Positions 1 through 11,674 are shown, counted from the stretch's first letter. The stretch is DNA of 64,000 bases from Voacanga thouarsii (GCA_026120185.1 JANUWF010001110.1:411001-475000); one strand, 5' to 3'. Translations and numbers: made by a program. Notes: generated by a model not told the origin, from the sequence alone.

Positions 1-2
1 TG

Positions 3-143
3 ATAAATGTCGCTCATCACATTGCGCTTGGGTTATTTGCCAACAGATTATTGGATCAGCTATTGGCAGTCTTTCTTTGGTCAATTTGGCTGTACTTCAT
101 TCGCGGCAACCTTTTGAGTCCTGAGTTTCCAATGAAGAGCTAA
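3..143 (+). other. Possible 3' end of a gene entering from the left edge
   Basis: A frame open from the window edge runs 47 codons to TAA at 141-143 and encodes a hydrophobic, Leu/Trp-rich tail. A second open frame starting at base 2 stops at 122-124, so the coding frame is not certain. It would converge on the PLGG1-like gene, whose stop is at 544. I do not recognise either peptide. This could equally be 3' UTR or intergenic DNA. Confidence 0.18.
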
Positions 144-543
144 GTTCTTTTCATCTTAGCCAGAAAAACTTCCCATTTCCAATTTTCCTACTTAGTTGGA
201 TGTTTCAACCTTAATAACATGTTAAAGTGATGATAAAATATTTGGAACGAAAAAAAACGTAAGTTTACTACGAATGCATAGGCCTGCTGTAATTTATCAG
301 CTCACATACATTTGCACACAGCAAGGTTTAGGCTTGCAGACCCTGTGGACATCTCAGTTGATGGATATGTTCGCTTTGCATAAAAACAGAATGAATGTAA
401 ACTTTCTCCAGCCATAGCCCTATACACAGATTGAGTTTCAGAGAGGTTTTCGCACATGGTGAATGAACATCTGGTTGAATTTAGTCCTGGTGGAAACTTG
501 AGCTTTGTTCGTAGATATGAGACTCTTTTGTCTCACTGAACGT
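144..543. other. Gene-free stretch, probably holding the 3' UTR of the PLGG1-like gene
   Basis: I see no coding frame of note and no repeat here. The part next to 543 should contain the 3' UTR and poly(A) site of the minus-strand gene that stops at 544. I could not place the cleavage site. Confidence 0.3.
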
Positions 544-3500
544 TCATCCAATTACCCCTAGCAAGCTTTGTCGGACTATTGCTAATGAGCAAATCAGGGA
601 ACCAAAAATACCAGTAAGACCATACGCAATGGCACAAAATGGAAGAGCCTCAGGTTCCTTTGCTGACAATGCTGCCGTTCCCAGTCCATGTGCACTGCTC
701 ACAGAATTCAGAAAAAGAAAATGAAAATGTCAAGAAATAGTTCCAGTGCTTTACACGAGCAAAAATTACTCGATGAACAGAAGATTTTACTTCAATCAGA
801 TCTAACTAGCACATCAACTTCTCAAATCTAGATTTGTATGGTTCTTCTTTTGTACAGAACGATATCTAAATTAATGCCCATCTAAGCCAAGTAAACTTGT
901 TCCAATTTGTGCATTCCTAAAAACAACCATAAACTAAAATGCAAGTTACTGTTCTGGGATTCATCTGTAAAAAAGTTGTTTGTACCTAGAAGCAGTTGCA
1001 ATTCCTCGAGCAATAGGATCTTTGAAGCCAAATTTATCAAGCGTAGCCTGAACAAAATTTGCTCCAATAAGACCAGTCAGGACGACAGCAGCGGCTGTGA
1101 GAGATGAATTAGCACCTGAAATCAAGAAAATTAAAGGAAAAAAAAAAAGCTTGTCATGTTCCACCACTGAGACTTTATGAGTTTATGAATCCAACATTCA
1201 ATTTGGCTTAAAAAAGAATATAGTCATCACAGAAAATAACAACTTTTTTATGTCCCCACATTATAATGCAATTTCCAACCTTCAAAGAAAGTTACTATGC
1301 TGAGAGCTAAAGCCACCGTTATGCATCTGGGAAGTATTGATACGGTCAAACTCTGTTCTAACCCTAGTAATCGTCCTAGGAGAGCCGTGGAGTAAAGAGA
1401 AAACAAAGTTGCAATAATGACCGAGGAGAAAATCTCAGCTGCATGCCTCTTAACAAGCTGAAAAGGTCAAGCAATACATATGTTAGACTGCATCCAAACT
1501 AAATCACAATATGAAAGCATACATTTATACCATCTGTAGTAGGAAACAAAAATAAAAACTCCGAGATGAAAAATCTAGTTAGACTAATAAAAGGGAACAA
1601 CGAAGATGAAAAATGGATTGTCTACACGTAATTTTTGCATGTCTTTCAAAACTAATACTGTTCTTCCACTAGATATGCTTGAATTCTTTTCATATGCAAT
1701 TCATTCCCACAACTGCAGTCATTTTTCCAGGGTATTGAAATTTGCTATCCCCTTGGTTCCAATTAGATCTGTGTTTTTTTAAAATTATTATTTTTTTATT
1801 TTTATGGTCTGTGTTTGTCTTTTTTCCAATATATTATATGCCTATATTGCCTAACTTAGGAAGTCAAAACTTATGATATACAAAAGAAAGAAAAGTCATT
1901 CTTTACTTCCATTTTCCTTCTCTCATTAATAAGAAATATTTCTTCTTTTCTGATGTTTTGATAACTCTTAGTCCTCAACTGCTATATGCCTTTGAGAATG
2001 GCAGTGATTTCTGATTTATTTCAATAGAAGTTGAGCATAGTAAAATTAAAAATGTAATATAAAAAGGACTCCAATATTAAGAGCATACTCTAATCACTTC
2101 ACATTAACATAACAAAGAGAAGAGAATCAGTTTAAGGTGAACCCTGAAAACACAGATAAGAAGGATACCTTCTTTGTAACGTTCAAAGAAAAGAATGCAT
2201 ACAAGCTTTTTTCCGGAGAAAATGTAGCAGAATTTTACATGTATATTCCAACCTATCTTATGCATTGCAAAACAGAAGAACTACTTGTTATCTTAAATTA
2301 TGGCTCAACGAATCTACATATTTTTTTTACCTTCCTCTGTTTAAACATTGAGAAGGCAAAGGAAAGAATAACCGATCCTAGAAATCCCATAAGAATGTCA
2401 CCTGCTCCAGGATCAGAGGAGGCCTTCGTAAGATAATAGCCTGTATGAGGTAAAGGGTAAAGTTTTTAGCACAAAGTGTATACATAATTACATAAACCTA
2501 AATATCCATTGGTGGAGTGATAATTTAGATTGATTGTTGGAATCTCCTAAGTCCACATGTTTAGAACCATTATTTTACATGTAGGTTTCTAAAGAAAAAT
2601 GATTTATCAGTGAGTCCCAGCAGCATGCTTTCATTTATGCAATTTAAGTTGCCTATCCAAGTTTACATCATAAGCTAAACCTTGTAAAGAAGGAATCTTG
2701 CAATCCATGACAATCACTTTGTTTGTCCCAGAAAGAGAGAAGGATTAACAGCCCCAGGCTTATCATGTGCTATGTGCTTCCATTAGTGAAGTAATGATCC
2801 ACTGCATCTATATCATGATTTTTAAGAAATTTTTCTTTCTTGTTTTCTTTTTTAACCTCATTGTACCCTTGCCATTCTGTTTTCTTTCTTTTTCCTTATA
2901 GAAGTTACCCAATTCATCTGAATGTAGAAGGTAAGGAGACTAGCTTGCAAAGAACTTGAATTATCAGCAAATGGCTTGAAAATATAACACCTGTTTCTGG
3001 AACTCAAACCTTTATACTTAGGCAACTCTTAAGAGGGAATAGCCATTCTGCATGAATCTATCTTGAACTTTGGAATGACAATTATTTATATCAGCTTATA
3101 TCTCTTTCCTTGTTGAGGGGAGCAATCCTCAGTCAGAAAATTGTTCTTTGGTTGGTTATTTCACAGGAATCATAGAAATACTCATACAACAACAAAAACT
3201 AAGCCTTTTTTATTCTTGCTGTAAGTTTATCTTTTGTGGAAGGCTTTTGTATCGTTTATGCTTTTTATCATTTTAATTTGATGAAAATTGAAGTTCCTCT
3301 TATGCACTTTGAATTAATAATATTAGGTTTGTCTAATTAGTAGTGTGTATTTATTGAATATTAAAGGCCGTCATGTTAGTCTACACTTATTTTAAAGGGT
3401 CCAATATTCCAAGGTCATATCGGACCATTTAAAAAGAAGAAACATGTATACTGTAAATCATGTTTCTTGTCCACAATTTTAGAATAGTACAAATAGACAT

Positions 3501-6500
3501 ACATAATAGTTGCAACTGAAATTGATTACATTTTCTTATTTTTCTTTCCTTTTGGTCTTAAAAAAGGTTTGCTAGTTTTTCTCAAATTTTACATCATACA
3601 TATTTCCTTCTCAATCACTCCAATTATGCTATAAGAGAAAATTGGGGGGAAAAAAATGAAAAAAGACCTCATGTACTTATAAAAGTTACTTTTTGTGCTA
3701 TTGTTGTTTTGTCCTAAATTCGAAACCCTATATAGTAATTTGTTGTGGACTCTTACAAAATTCATATGAAAAAGAAACCAATTGATGAAAATGGTTAAAT
3801 TAGATGCAAATTAAATCTGTCAATTGCTAAGAAAAGATCAGTAACTATCAACCATATTGTAGACATTGCTGCTGCAAACACAGTATCAAATGATAAATTT
3901 TATGCAAGTAGTGCCTATTTACTTACAAATTTAGCCCTTCAATAGTTTTTCTAAATTAAGCATTACAGTGAGATATTAACTCCTCAGGAGATGGTGGCTG
4001 AAGAGGAAGATCTTTTGAGAAAACTCGAAACATATAAAGGTCTAAATATTAATGCCTAAAAAATGTTGGGAAGCATTATTCATAAATTCCATATGTACCT
4101 AGAACTGGATTAAATCCAATCCGAGAAAGATATCCAAAAGCAAATGCTGCCAGATCAGCTGAGAGTGCACAGCAAATAATTGGATGGAAAACCTTCTTGA
4201 CATCAGATGGAAGCCTACAGACCACCAAATAATAAAATTTGTAATCAAGATACATATATTTCATACAAGTAGATGCAACCAAGGTTGGATATAAAAATTT
4301 CTAGATATGCTAGAACAAGAAAATGAATTTTACCCAGAACCAACCATATAGCCTAAAACAGTGGATGAGAGCAGAAAAGGTAGGCAGGTTCTAGCACTTG
4401 TTTCTAGTGCTGTTGGGTAAAAGATTGCTGCTATAAAGGATACAAGAAAGATTCCACCCCAAGTCCACATCTCCAATGAAGAAAAAGGAGAAGGCTTTGA
4501 CATTGGCTCAGCAGGTATCAATTGTGTCTTCACCATTTTCCTTACAGCTATTGCTGTATAACCTGCAACAGTGAGTGAAGCCAGCCATCCACCAACTGAC
4601 AAAATTGAAAAGTAAGCTCCTGCTTCGTGCAGCTATTGCATTTCGGAAATTTCAAAAAATAAAAAGATTAGCACCGGTGGAGAAGTAGAGAGTTAATGAG
4701 TAGTCAGTATTGGGAGAATTACTAAAATGGCCATGATTCCCGGGTAGTGGGTACTTTGCAATTAAGTTCTGAATGCTCCTTAATCAGACTGATGTCATTT
4801 GCTAATTCTTTCAAGAAATCCTTTTGCAGCTCAATTGCTCAAGTTAGAAACTAACTTCAGTATCATCACATAATTGGGAAAGTATGAAAGATCTATCCGA
4901 TCATGCAAACCATATGCACATACTATTTGCGTAATGATGGTACTAATCAGCTTTCCTGGTAGTGGAGCAGATTTAAATTTTTACAACACAAGGACTATGC
5001 ATTTTTGGAAAACATAATTAATTTATAAAGAAAAAAGTTATCACATGATAATAATATGCTTTTTTAAAGAATTAATATGTCAAATCGCTCCAAAGGTCTT
5101 TGGAGATGCATCTCTTGGCAGAAATTATAAAGAAAATAGAAAATTATTGTCATTTACAAGATGAACAATCACAAGAACAGAGAATATTCTTGCAGTTTTT
5201 AACCAGTGAAGCACAAAAAGGTCAATGAAGCCAGTAGTTCATTAAGTTGACAGTCTTTAAGTGTAACCATCATAATTTTCACTTCAATGGCAGTGCGGAA
5301 AAATTCAAGAAAAACCATAATAATGTCCAGAACGATTGTATACTTCTGTTAAAAAAGACTCTTTGCAGCTATATATACACATGTGTTCTGGTGTGGGAAT
5401 TCATGAAACTTCTATACTGTAGTTGAGTTTAGCTTCTTGATGAAAAGTGGAAGACAAAAAGGTAGGGTCTGGCAGAAAATATAGTCTCACAGCTAACAGA
5501 TATCACTTCTTACTGCTAATCATGGTCCTTATTTGTATAGAAAGAAAGAGAGTTGAAAATAAAAGCGTCAACATTTCTAGTTAAACCTTAACATAATGTG
5601 TATGGAAACAAGACACAGGAAAATTAGTTTCTAAACAAGGAAAATGACTGGAAATAAGGAGGTTTTATCAGTGGGCCCCATACAAAGACTAGGAGGCAAT
5701 TGCAACATAAGTTTCTTGAAAATCATGTATAATTGGATTTCTGATTTAAGAGACTTAACTTAAAAGATCCCAAATTTTGGTTGGTTACCAACTAGTTGAA
5801 ATGTACTTCATATTGTTAAGAATGCAACACAGCCTAAAAACAAGATACACATAAATCAAAATTATTAATTATTTACTTATTTTGCTACTTAAATATTTGG
5901 TTTATCAGCAAAGAGCCAAAGTATACTACCTATGATGGCACAGATCTTCAATCCCGAAGCTGTAGGTATATCTTTTACAGCAATAGGCAAAACCACCAAA
6001 GATGGAACATAGAATATTGGAAGCCATCTCTGAATAAACAAAAGAGCTGGCTCAAAGAAGTTCATCAAGCCTGTTGCCGCAGCAGGAATGGTGGAATCAA
6101 GAACCATCAAAATGGTGAATATACAAAACATTCCAAATAGAGCGCTTGGAAACTTAACAGCAGCAGCCACAAATGCCTTTTTCAAGTATTTATCCATTGC
6201 CAGTATAATTCCAAGTGAAACCAACAAATGCACCACTCCAAACACCTAAAATGCACATGCAAAAGAACCCATTAAACCAAATTATGTTAAACAGAATAAA
6301 AAACTCATAAATTCTGGAGCACTAAAAATGTACCTTCTTTTGAAGGCTTGTGGATGTTGTACCATCGCTTGAACTCATGGATTGGACCATAATTCTTCCT
6401 CTTCTGTACTGAGTTCTGTTAGAATCCAACTTCAAGAAGTTTAAATGGGGTCCAAGAGCTCTAGGTTGTAAAGTTTCTCGGAAATTTCCGGGTTCATTCC

Positions 6501-6660
6501 GTATGATTTGAATTCCATTGGAAGCTAGTGTTGATACTGTTGGATAGATCTTTTTGGAAACTTTTGTGGGCTTCAAAAATTTCCGAGAGAAAAGTCTTGG
6601 ATGTTGGCGATTGGGAATGAACAAAGAAAAATTTCGTGGGATTCCGGAAGTTATTGCCAT
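544..6660 (-). CDS. PLGG1: Plastid LrgA/LrgB-type membrane transporter, PLGG1-like (8 exons)
   Basis: Exons, in transcription order: 6660-6334, 6245-5930, 4595-4334, 4214-4099, 2440-2331, 1457-1280, 1115-986, 694-544. All introns are GT-AG, phases carry through without error, and the sum is 1590 nt (529 codons plus TGA). Residues 1 to about 80 are rich in Ser/Arg/Lys/Thr with few acidic residues, as in a chloroplast transit peptide. From about residue 110 there are many hydrophobic helices: an LrgA-like half, then an LrgB half (about 285-520). Recognisable stretches include KFPSALFGMF, FFEPALLFIQRWLP, KVFHPIICCALSA, TGLIGANFVQ and LSAKEPEALPFCAIAYGLTG, which I know from Arabidopsis PLGG1. That family sits in the plastid inner envelope and exchanges glycolate and glycerate in photorespiration. 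The start is the first in-frame ATG. Length is close to the roughly 510-residue Arabidopsis protein. No disabling change was seen. Confidence 0.94.
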
Positions 6661-6709
6661 GAGAAAAATGGAGTCGAAGAGAAAACGGTAGCAAGCGAAG
6701 TGGATTCAT
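6494..6709 (-). other. Overlapping upstream ATG frame of the PLGG1-like gene
   Basis: An ATG at 6709-6707 lies 49 nt upstream of the PLGG1-like start, in a different frame, and stays open for 71 codons across the main start. It has A at -3, whereas the main ATG has C at -3 and G at +4. If transcripts begin upstream of 6709, this is an overlapping uORF that would lower translation. If they begin between 6709 and 6660, it is irrelevant. The peptide resembles nothing I know. Confidence 0.35.
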
Positions 6710-6920
6710 TCTTGAATTGAGAGGCAGTGAAATTTATGTGGACGTGAAAAGACTTTGGGAGCAAAAGGAGATTAGTCTTTGCCCGCGTTCCAATCACACA
6801 AACAAACGCCAGGAAACATTGGAGGTGCAAAGATTCCCGGGAGTTTTTGAAATTACAGTTTTGTTCGTTAGTACACCTCTTTTCTTGTTAGGCCCATCAA
6901 TGCGATTTGACATATCAATT

Positions 6921-6923
6921 CTT

Positions 6924-6927
<4 letters not shown>
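6921..6927 (-). promoter_or_regulatory. Candidate TATA box for the PLGG1-like gene
   Basis: On the minus strand this reads TATAAAG, about 260 nt upstream of the start codon and directly beside the AAT microsatellite. AT-rich sequence makes chance matches likely. Confidence 0.22.

Positions 6928-7005
<78 letters not shown>
6925..7005. repeat. AAT trinucleotide microsatellite, about 27 units
   Basis: An uninterrupted 81-bp run of ATA/AAT units. It lies about 265 bp upstream of the PLGG1-like start codon, probably in its promoter. A perfect repeat of this length should be highly polymorphic in repeat number. Confidence 0.97.
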
Positions 7006-7008
<3 letters not shown>

Positions 7009-7522
7009 CCTAGTTTAAAATTAAATGTTTTATATTTATTTTAAATATTCACTACTTTAAAATAAATATTTTTTTTCTCAAGATTTTTACAATTAACATT
7101 CTCAATGTAAACTCTACTAATATATAAATTTACCATTCATTTCTTTTGTGTGAAAATAGAATATTCGAATTCGGATGATAAAAATAATAATTAAACATTA
7201 ATGTACCATCTGTTTTTTAAAAGCATATATATTTGTAAGCAAAAGACCTAAGAATGCAAAAAAAAAAAAAATGATAAATTTAGTTCATTAACTATTTTAT
7301 TTGTTTTATTTCCTTATTCATCCATCAACTATTTTCCCCCCCTTAACTTTTGATTCAAACTTTTGTTTTCATGACGGATTTTAAGGAATTTATAACCAGA
7401 TTTTAACTTTTGATTCAAATGTGTTGTTTTCATAACGTATTTAAATATACCAGAATCTGAAGAGAAATCTATTCGAAAACTGAAAACTATACTAGTCCTA
7501 CTTGAATTTTTGAATCTTCATA
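7006..7522. other. AT-rich intergenic sequence, nothing recognised
   Basis: No frame, RNA gene or repeat border was seen. It separates the PLGG1-like promoter from the 3' end of the 4CLL pseudogene. A short direct repeat, TTAACTTTTGATTCAAA, occurs near 7344 and 7402. Confidence 0.4.
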
Positions 7523-9664
7523 CTATACTTTGGAGATCAACAAGTTCTTTAGTTCTCTTCAAAGAATCTTTCCTGCGGTAGATCGTGGTATCGAGGAGAT
7601 AAAATTCACCTTTCTCACATTCTTGAATGGTGGAACCTGTAAAAATAATATCCAAAGATGAGCAGAACATTGTATGTACAAAATTGATCTCTTATGCTTT
7701 TATGTAGTTCTTGGAAAAAAATAAAATGTAGCCATTATAATTCATTAGACATAAAAGGTTTACCAGCTTAGCTACAGAATCTATTACAGCTGACTCAGAA
7801 AGTCCAGTCCCTTCCCTCCTGACCACAAATGCAACTGGAATTTCTCCAGCTTCTTTGTCTCTTGCTCTGCATAACCAACAAGATGTAATGAATATAAGCA
7901 AAAGCCAGGGGAATAAGTTGGGTTGCCTTGAAATGCAAATATGGAAACCATTTCAAATGTTGTTTGAAAAAGGCAGGGGAATAGTTGCACACTGGATGTC
8001 AGATATAAGGTTTGAAAATCATTGCAAATTGCTAGTTAGACTGACTCCTTTCCTTGTACCAGTGTCTCAAGAAAATGGTATCTAGTCACATGAAGAATAA
8101 ACATAGTGCTGCTTAAGAATGCATAATTTTCTTTTTCTAAGAAAAGTAGACTTTACCCTTTTCTTTCTTTGTGTTTTCCTTCATCAAAGTTGCTATTGTA
8201 TCTGGCACTATATGGAGTCATTCTAATTTACAAAAAGCCTTTGGTGTTGATGTTCTGGTCACAAGAGCACTCTTCTTAGTTGTTCTTACTCACACAAACA
8301 TGCTTATTTAGACATTCAGATAGTTCAGAAACTATGCAGCTGAACAGTTAAAGTGCCAATAAGTTCACAGGAGATTCAAACACAAAGTCCTAGGCTTTTA
8401 TATGCATGACCTGTTTTGAGAGAATGACTGAAGTGAGCGGTATATCTAACTTACGCAGTTACTGCAGCATCAAGAATGTGTGGACGGGACATTAGTATAA
8501 ACTCAACATCAGCTGGAGCAATGCTGCAATCTGAAACTCAAACGAAGCAGTAGTAGGAAATTTTGCACAACAAAGGAAAACGGGACATGGTTTTGCAATA
8601 ATTGCAATTAACTCATGGATAAATACGAGTAGTTTGGTTCATCCTTCTTAACAAGAGACTCTTTGACTTACACTTTGCAGGCACGTTGTAAACAAACTAA
8701 AGCTAAGTCAGCAGAAAGTAACAGCTTCTATTTATATTGTGAACTAGTGAAATGAAGGGCCAGACAGATTTCTCCAAATGGGCTGCTTGGAGGAAGGAAC
8801 ATATAGAATGGAAATAGTATGCACATAGCTGGAAGCCTTTGTACTTGATAGTCTCTCTCAATCGATCTATCACATCCAAGCATCCATCTTCTTCAAAATG
8901 AACAATATCTCAGATAAGCAGCCAACCCTCTGTATTAACTGTAGACCTAGTTGCCTCACTGTTATTTAAGTAACCTACTTGATAAGTGTACAACAAAGAA
9001 AGGGTATCTGAGGGTTAGTAAAATAGTAGACCGATTTGGTAAATTTCCCTTGAATTAGATGCATATAGAAGAAATAATTCTGGTCCTTTTAATGCTGTGC
9101 TAGGTTTATGTGGTCTACAAAACCATAAAGAACAAAAGCAATATTTTGTTAGGGAGTGTCAATCAACAGCAAGATGCAAATAGGGAAAACTGACAGGTAC
9201 GGGTTGGGCAGGAAATGACTCACATAAAGACCAATGCTTGAAGTAATTATCATCAGAGGCTCATTGCTGAAAATTAAAATTCATAGTCAGGCCATCTGGG
9301 GAAAGGATGATTGCGGTTACTCTGATAAATCTGAAAAATAGTGCGTTCGCAATGGTAGAAAATTTTGCAGAGAAACACTAATGTCCTAGCATTAGGATGA
9401 GCCATAACATCAATAATTGAATTCGTGTAAGCATTGAGCAACGCTAGTAAACTTCTATGTGGGGCTACAGACACAATTTCAGAATATAAACTACCTTTCA
9501 TAGAACCCAGACTGCGCAACCGAAGTTCGCCAATGCGGCCTGGAGGTAAGAAGGAACCAGTAGACCAATCTACAACTTTACCTTCAATAGTTGGACCGTT
9601 GGAGGCAGAAATCCAACAGAAAAATACTTGCGGTATTTTTCTGTATTGTAGCCCGTGTTCCTAT
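7523..9664 (-). pseudogene. 4-coumarate:CoA ligase-like (4CLL) pseudogene, 3' exons
   Basis: Five exons of the C-terminal half can be read in transcription order: 9664-9495 (NTEKY, VDWSTGS, ends at MKG), 8974-8829 (YLNN, then VIDRLRETIKYKGFQ), about 8523-8455 (IAPADVE, ILDAAVTA), 7866-7764 (DKEAGEIPVAFVVRR) and 7636-7523 (SIPRSTAGKIL). These are the hinge and C-terminal lid motifs of adenylate-forming 4CL-like enzymes, which convert aromatic or fatty acids to CoA thioesters. Breaks: in-frame TGA at 8912-8910; the donor after the GFQ exon is CT instead of GT (8828-8827); TGA at 7561-7559 replaces the Arg after KIL; and there is a small insertion or frameshift near 9590. Reading past the last stop gives a C-terminus Ser-Lys-Val, one residue from the peroxisomal PTS1 Ser-Lys-Leu. 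The 5' half lies beyond the retrotransposon stack at 51 kb. Confidence 0.85.
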
Positions 9665-9744
9665 TGTTGGGCTTGTTGGTTTCTCTCCTATGTATGTTAA
9701 AAGGCCTAAGCCTTTGTGAGCCCATCTTGACCCTTTTTTGTGGA
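9197..9744. repeat. Left copy of a direct duplication across the 4CLL/E junction
   Basis: This segment starts TACGGGTTGGGCAGG. It contains the 4CLL intron and exon 9664-9495 plus the first 80 bp of an E-type LTR, and is repeated at 10459-11003. Because both copies contain the same 4CLL-to-LTR junction, the duplication happened after E inserted. Confidence 0.85.
9665..9744 (+). repeat. Truncated E-family LTR start (80 bp)
   Basis: It begins TGTTGGGCTTGTTGG directly after CCTAT, the target site of element E, and matches the first 80 bp of the E LTRs at 10924 and 47201. It then switches to unrelated sequence. Confidence 0.8.
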
Positions 9745-10458
9745 GAAATTCTTATATAGATTCGGTCAACGGCTTCACCTGTGGACTGAGTCCATATAAT
9801 TGAGACACCTGTTCATATATATTATTTTATTCATAAATCATTCATTTTCACTTTTTTTTTTTCTTTCCTCGTTCAACCCAACCATGGTTAACCAACGCCG
9901 ATTTCGATGTCAAAAATTTTGCAAAAGTCTGCCCATTTTTGAAAAATATCAAATTTAATTTTGCAATTCACGAGATTTCACGCATTGGCCACTCTCTCTC
10001 TTCCTTCTCTCTCTAATTCTCTTTCTTCCTACCGGACCACCGCCGTCGACTGGTATCCGCCGTCATCTTCCATTATGCGAATCGGACTCTAGCCTTCATT
10101 TCCATTGCTGTACTTACGGCCCCAATATAGGTGTAATGCAGTGACCAAAACACTGTCTCTCACTCTCTCACTTGCCGGTAGACCTCCTCTCCCCTTCTTT
10201 CTGCAAGTAAACAATGCGCCTTCATCCAGAACTATCTGAGGGTAGATTTTTCAACAGTTCGTTTCTATCCATCGCCAAAGGGGCAAATCTTATATGAAAC
10301 TAGCACCTTCAGTCTCTTTAGTCTCTGTCTTTGTTTTTTCTCACCCACGCACTCTCTCTTTTTTGTCCTGTCGGACCTCCGATGTGGTGGGAGTCTCCTA
10401 CTTTATTTGAAAAAGTGCCAAGCTCTAGTGGGAGTCTCCGATATAGTGGGAGTCTCCG
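9745..10458. other. Unidentified spacer between the two junction copies
   Basis: This 714-bp stretch contains pyrimidine-rich CTCTCT runs and, near its right end, three copies of GTGGGAGTCTCC (near 10387, 10429 and 10447). The last abuts the start of the second junction copy. It has no coding frame I recognise and no clear terminal repeats, and may be filler captured during the rearrangement. Confidence 0.45.
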
Positions 10459-11003
10459 ATGTACGGGTTGGGCAGGAAATGACTCACATAAAGACCAATG
10501 CTTGAAGTAATTATCATCAGAGGCTCATTGCTGAAAATTAAAATTCATAGTCAGGCCATCTGGGGAAAGGATGATTGCAGTTGCTCTGATAAATTTGAAT
10601 AATAGTACGTTCGCCATGGTAGAAAATTTTGCAGAGAAACACAAATGTCCTAGCATTAGGATGAGCAATAAAATCAATAATTGAATTCGTGTAAGCATTG
10701 AGCAACGCTAGTAAACTTCTATGTGGGGCTACAGACAAACAATTTCAAAAAATAAACTACTTTTCATAGTACCAAGACTACGCAACCGAAGTTCGCCAAT
10801 GCGGCCAAGAGGTAAGAAGCGAACCAGTAGACCAATCTACAACTTTAGCTTCAATGGGTGAAGCCAGAAGTCCAACAGAAAGATATTTGCTGTATTTTTC
10901 TGTATTGTAGCCCGTGTTCCTATTGTTAGGCTTGTTGGTTTCCCTCCTGTGTGTTAAAAGGCCCAAGCCTTTGTGAGCCCATCTTGGCTCTTTTTTGTAG
11001 GTA
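10459..11003. repeat. Right copy of the duplication across the 4CLL/E junction
   Basis: This matches 9197-9744 with scattered substitutions. Here the LTR start continues into the full 5' LTR of element E, so this copy marks the real insertion junction. Confidence 0.85.
10761..10923 (-). pseudogene. 4CLL exon, second copy, cut by element E
   Basis: It reads NTEKYSKY, SVGLLAS, EAKVVDWSTGS, then shifts frame before the GELRLR region. The upstream end stops at the E target site (CCTAT, 10919-10923). On the other side of E, the minus-strand sequence from 47952 restores an STAIGTRG-type motif that precedes NTEK in 4CL-like proteins. That places E inside this exon. The last base before the donor GT is changed from G to A relative to the copy at 9495. 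Confidence 0.8.
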
Positions 11004-11671
11004 AAACAAAGTTGACTTTAAAGTTGTTGCTTAGCAACTTAATTCGCCTAAGGCAAAATTTGATTGAAGCAGACGAGAGGTTAGTTTTAGTGGAATTAAA
11101 TGAATTTTGCTTTGTGAGTTTAAACTATGAAGGCAATATTCAGATTTAGTTAGATTCGATTGAAGGCCTAAACCAGATTTGCTTGCATTTGATATTTGAA
11201 GTTGCAGCGGTGATAGTGGAAGGAGAGGAAGAAAAGAAAAAAAATATATTTTAAAATGAATTAAAAATAAGATAATTATATATTTTAATTAAAAATATAA
11301 AATTATCGAAATATCCTTAAAAATTAACAAAAGTGTTAGTTGACCGTTGATCAACTAACGAAAGGGTAAGATCTAGACGATTAAAAAGTTTGAGAAATAT
11401 TTTTACACTTTTTTTAGTTGGAGGGTAAAACTTGAATTTCGAAATAATTCGAAGGTCACTAGGATAGTTTGCCCTTTAATTTTTTTCTTTGGTGCTCCTA
11501 TTTTTTCATTCAAGTGTGGGGTTGGGAAGGAGTAGGGTTTGCAGAATAATTTTGGAGCTATAGGGTTTGTAGAATAATTTTGGAGCTTGATTTAATTTTG
11601 TTATTGAATTTAGCTTCTAATTTTCTTTCGCTGCTTGCGCATGTCCCCTACTTTGTTTGGTTCTCCTAACA
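10924..11671 (+). repeat. 5' LTR of element E (chimeric)
   Basis: 748 bp, TG to CA. The first roughly 110 bp and last roughly 180 bp match the 3' LTR, but the middle (about 11035-11490) does not match either the 3' LTR or the duplicate LTR at 49861. The foreign part contains a near-palindrome around TTAGTTGACCGTTGATCAAC. The 3' part also has a short tandem repeat (GGGTTTGCAGAATAATTTTG type, at 11536 and 11561). Confidence 0.85.
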
Positions 11672-11674
11672 AAG

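Noticed and set aside
882..1167. Three short overlapping frames on both strands
   Set aside because: They are exon 7 of the PLGG1-like gene read into flanking introns, or its shadows.
2137..2436. 99-codon plus-strand frame
   Set aside because: Antisense of exon 5 of the PLGG1-like gene and neighbouring introns; no family resemblance.
6717..7013. 98-codon plus-strand frame ending in a polyasparagine tail
   Set aside because: The Asn run is only the AAT microsatellite; the rest is unlike any protein.
9274..9519. 81-codon minus-strand frame as a separate gene (also 10538-10738)
   Set aside because: Starts in the 4CLL exon (MKG end) and reads into the intron; it is not a protein.
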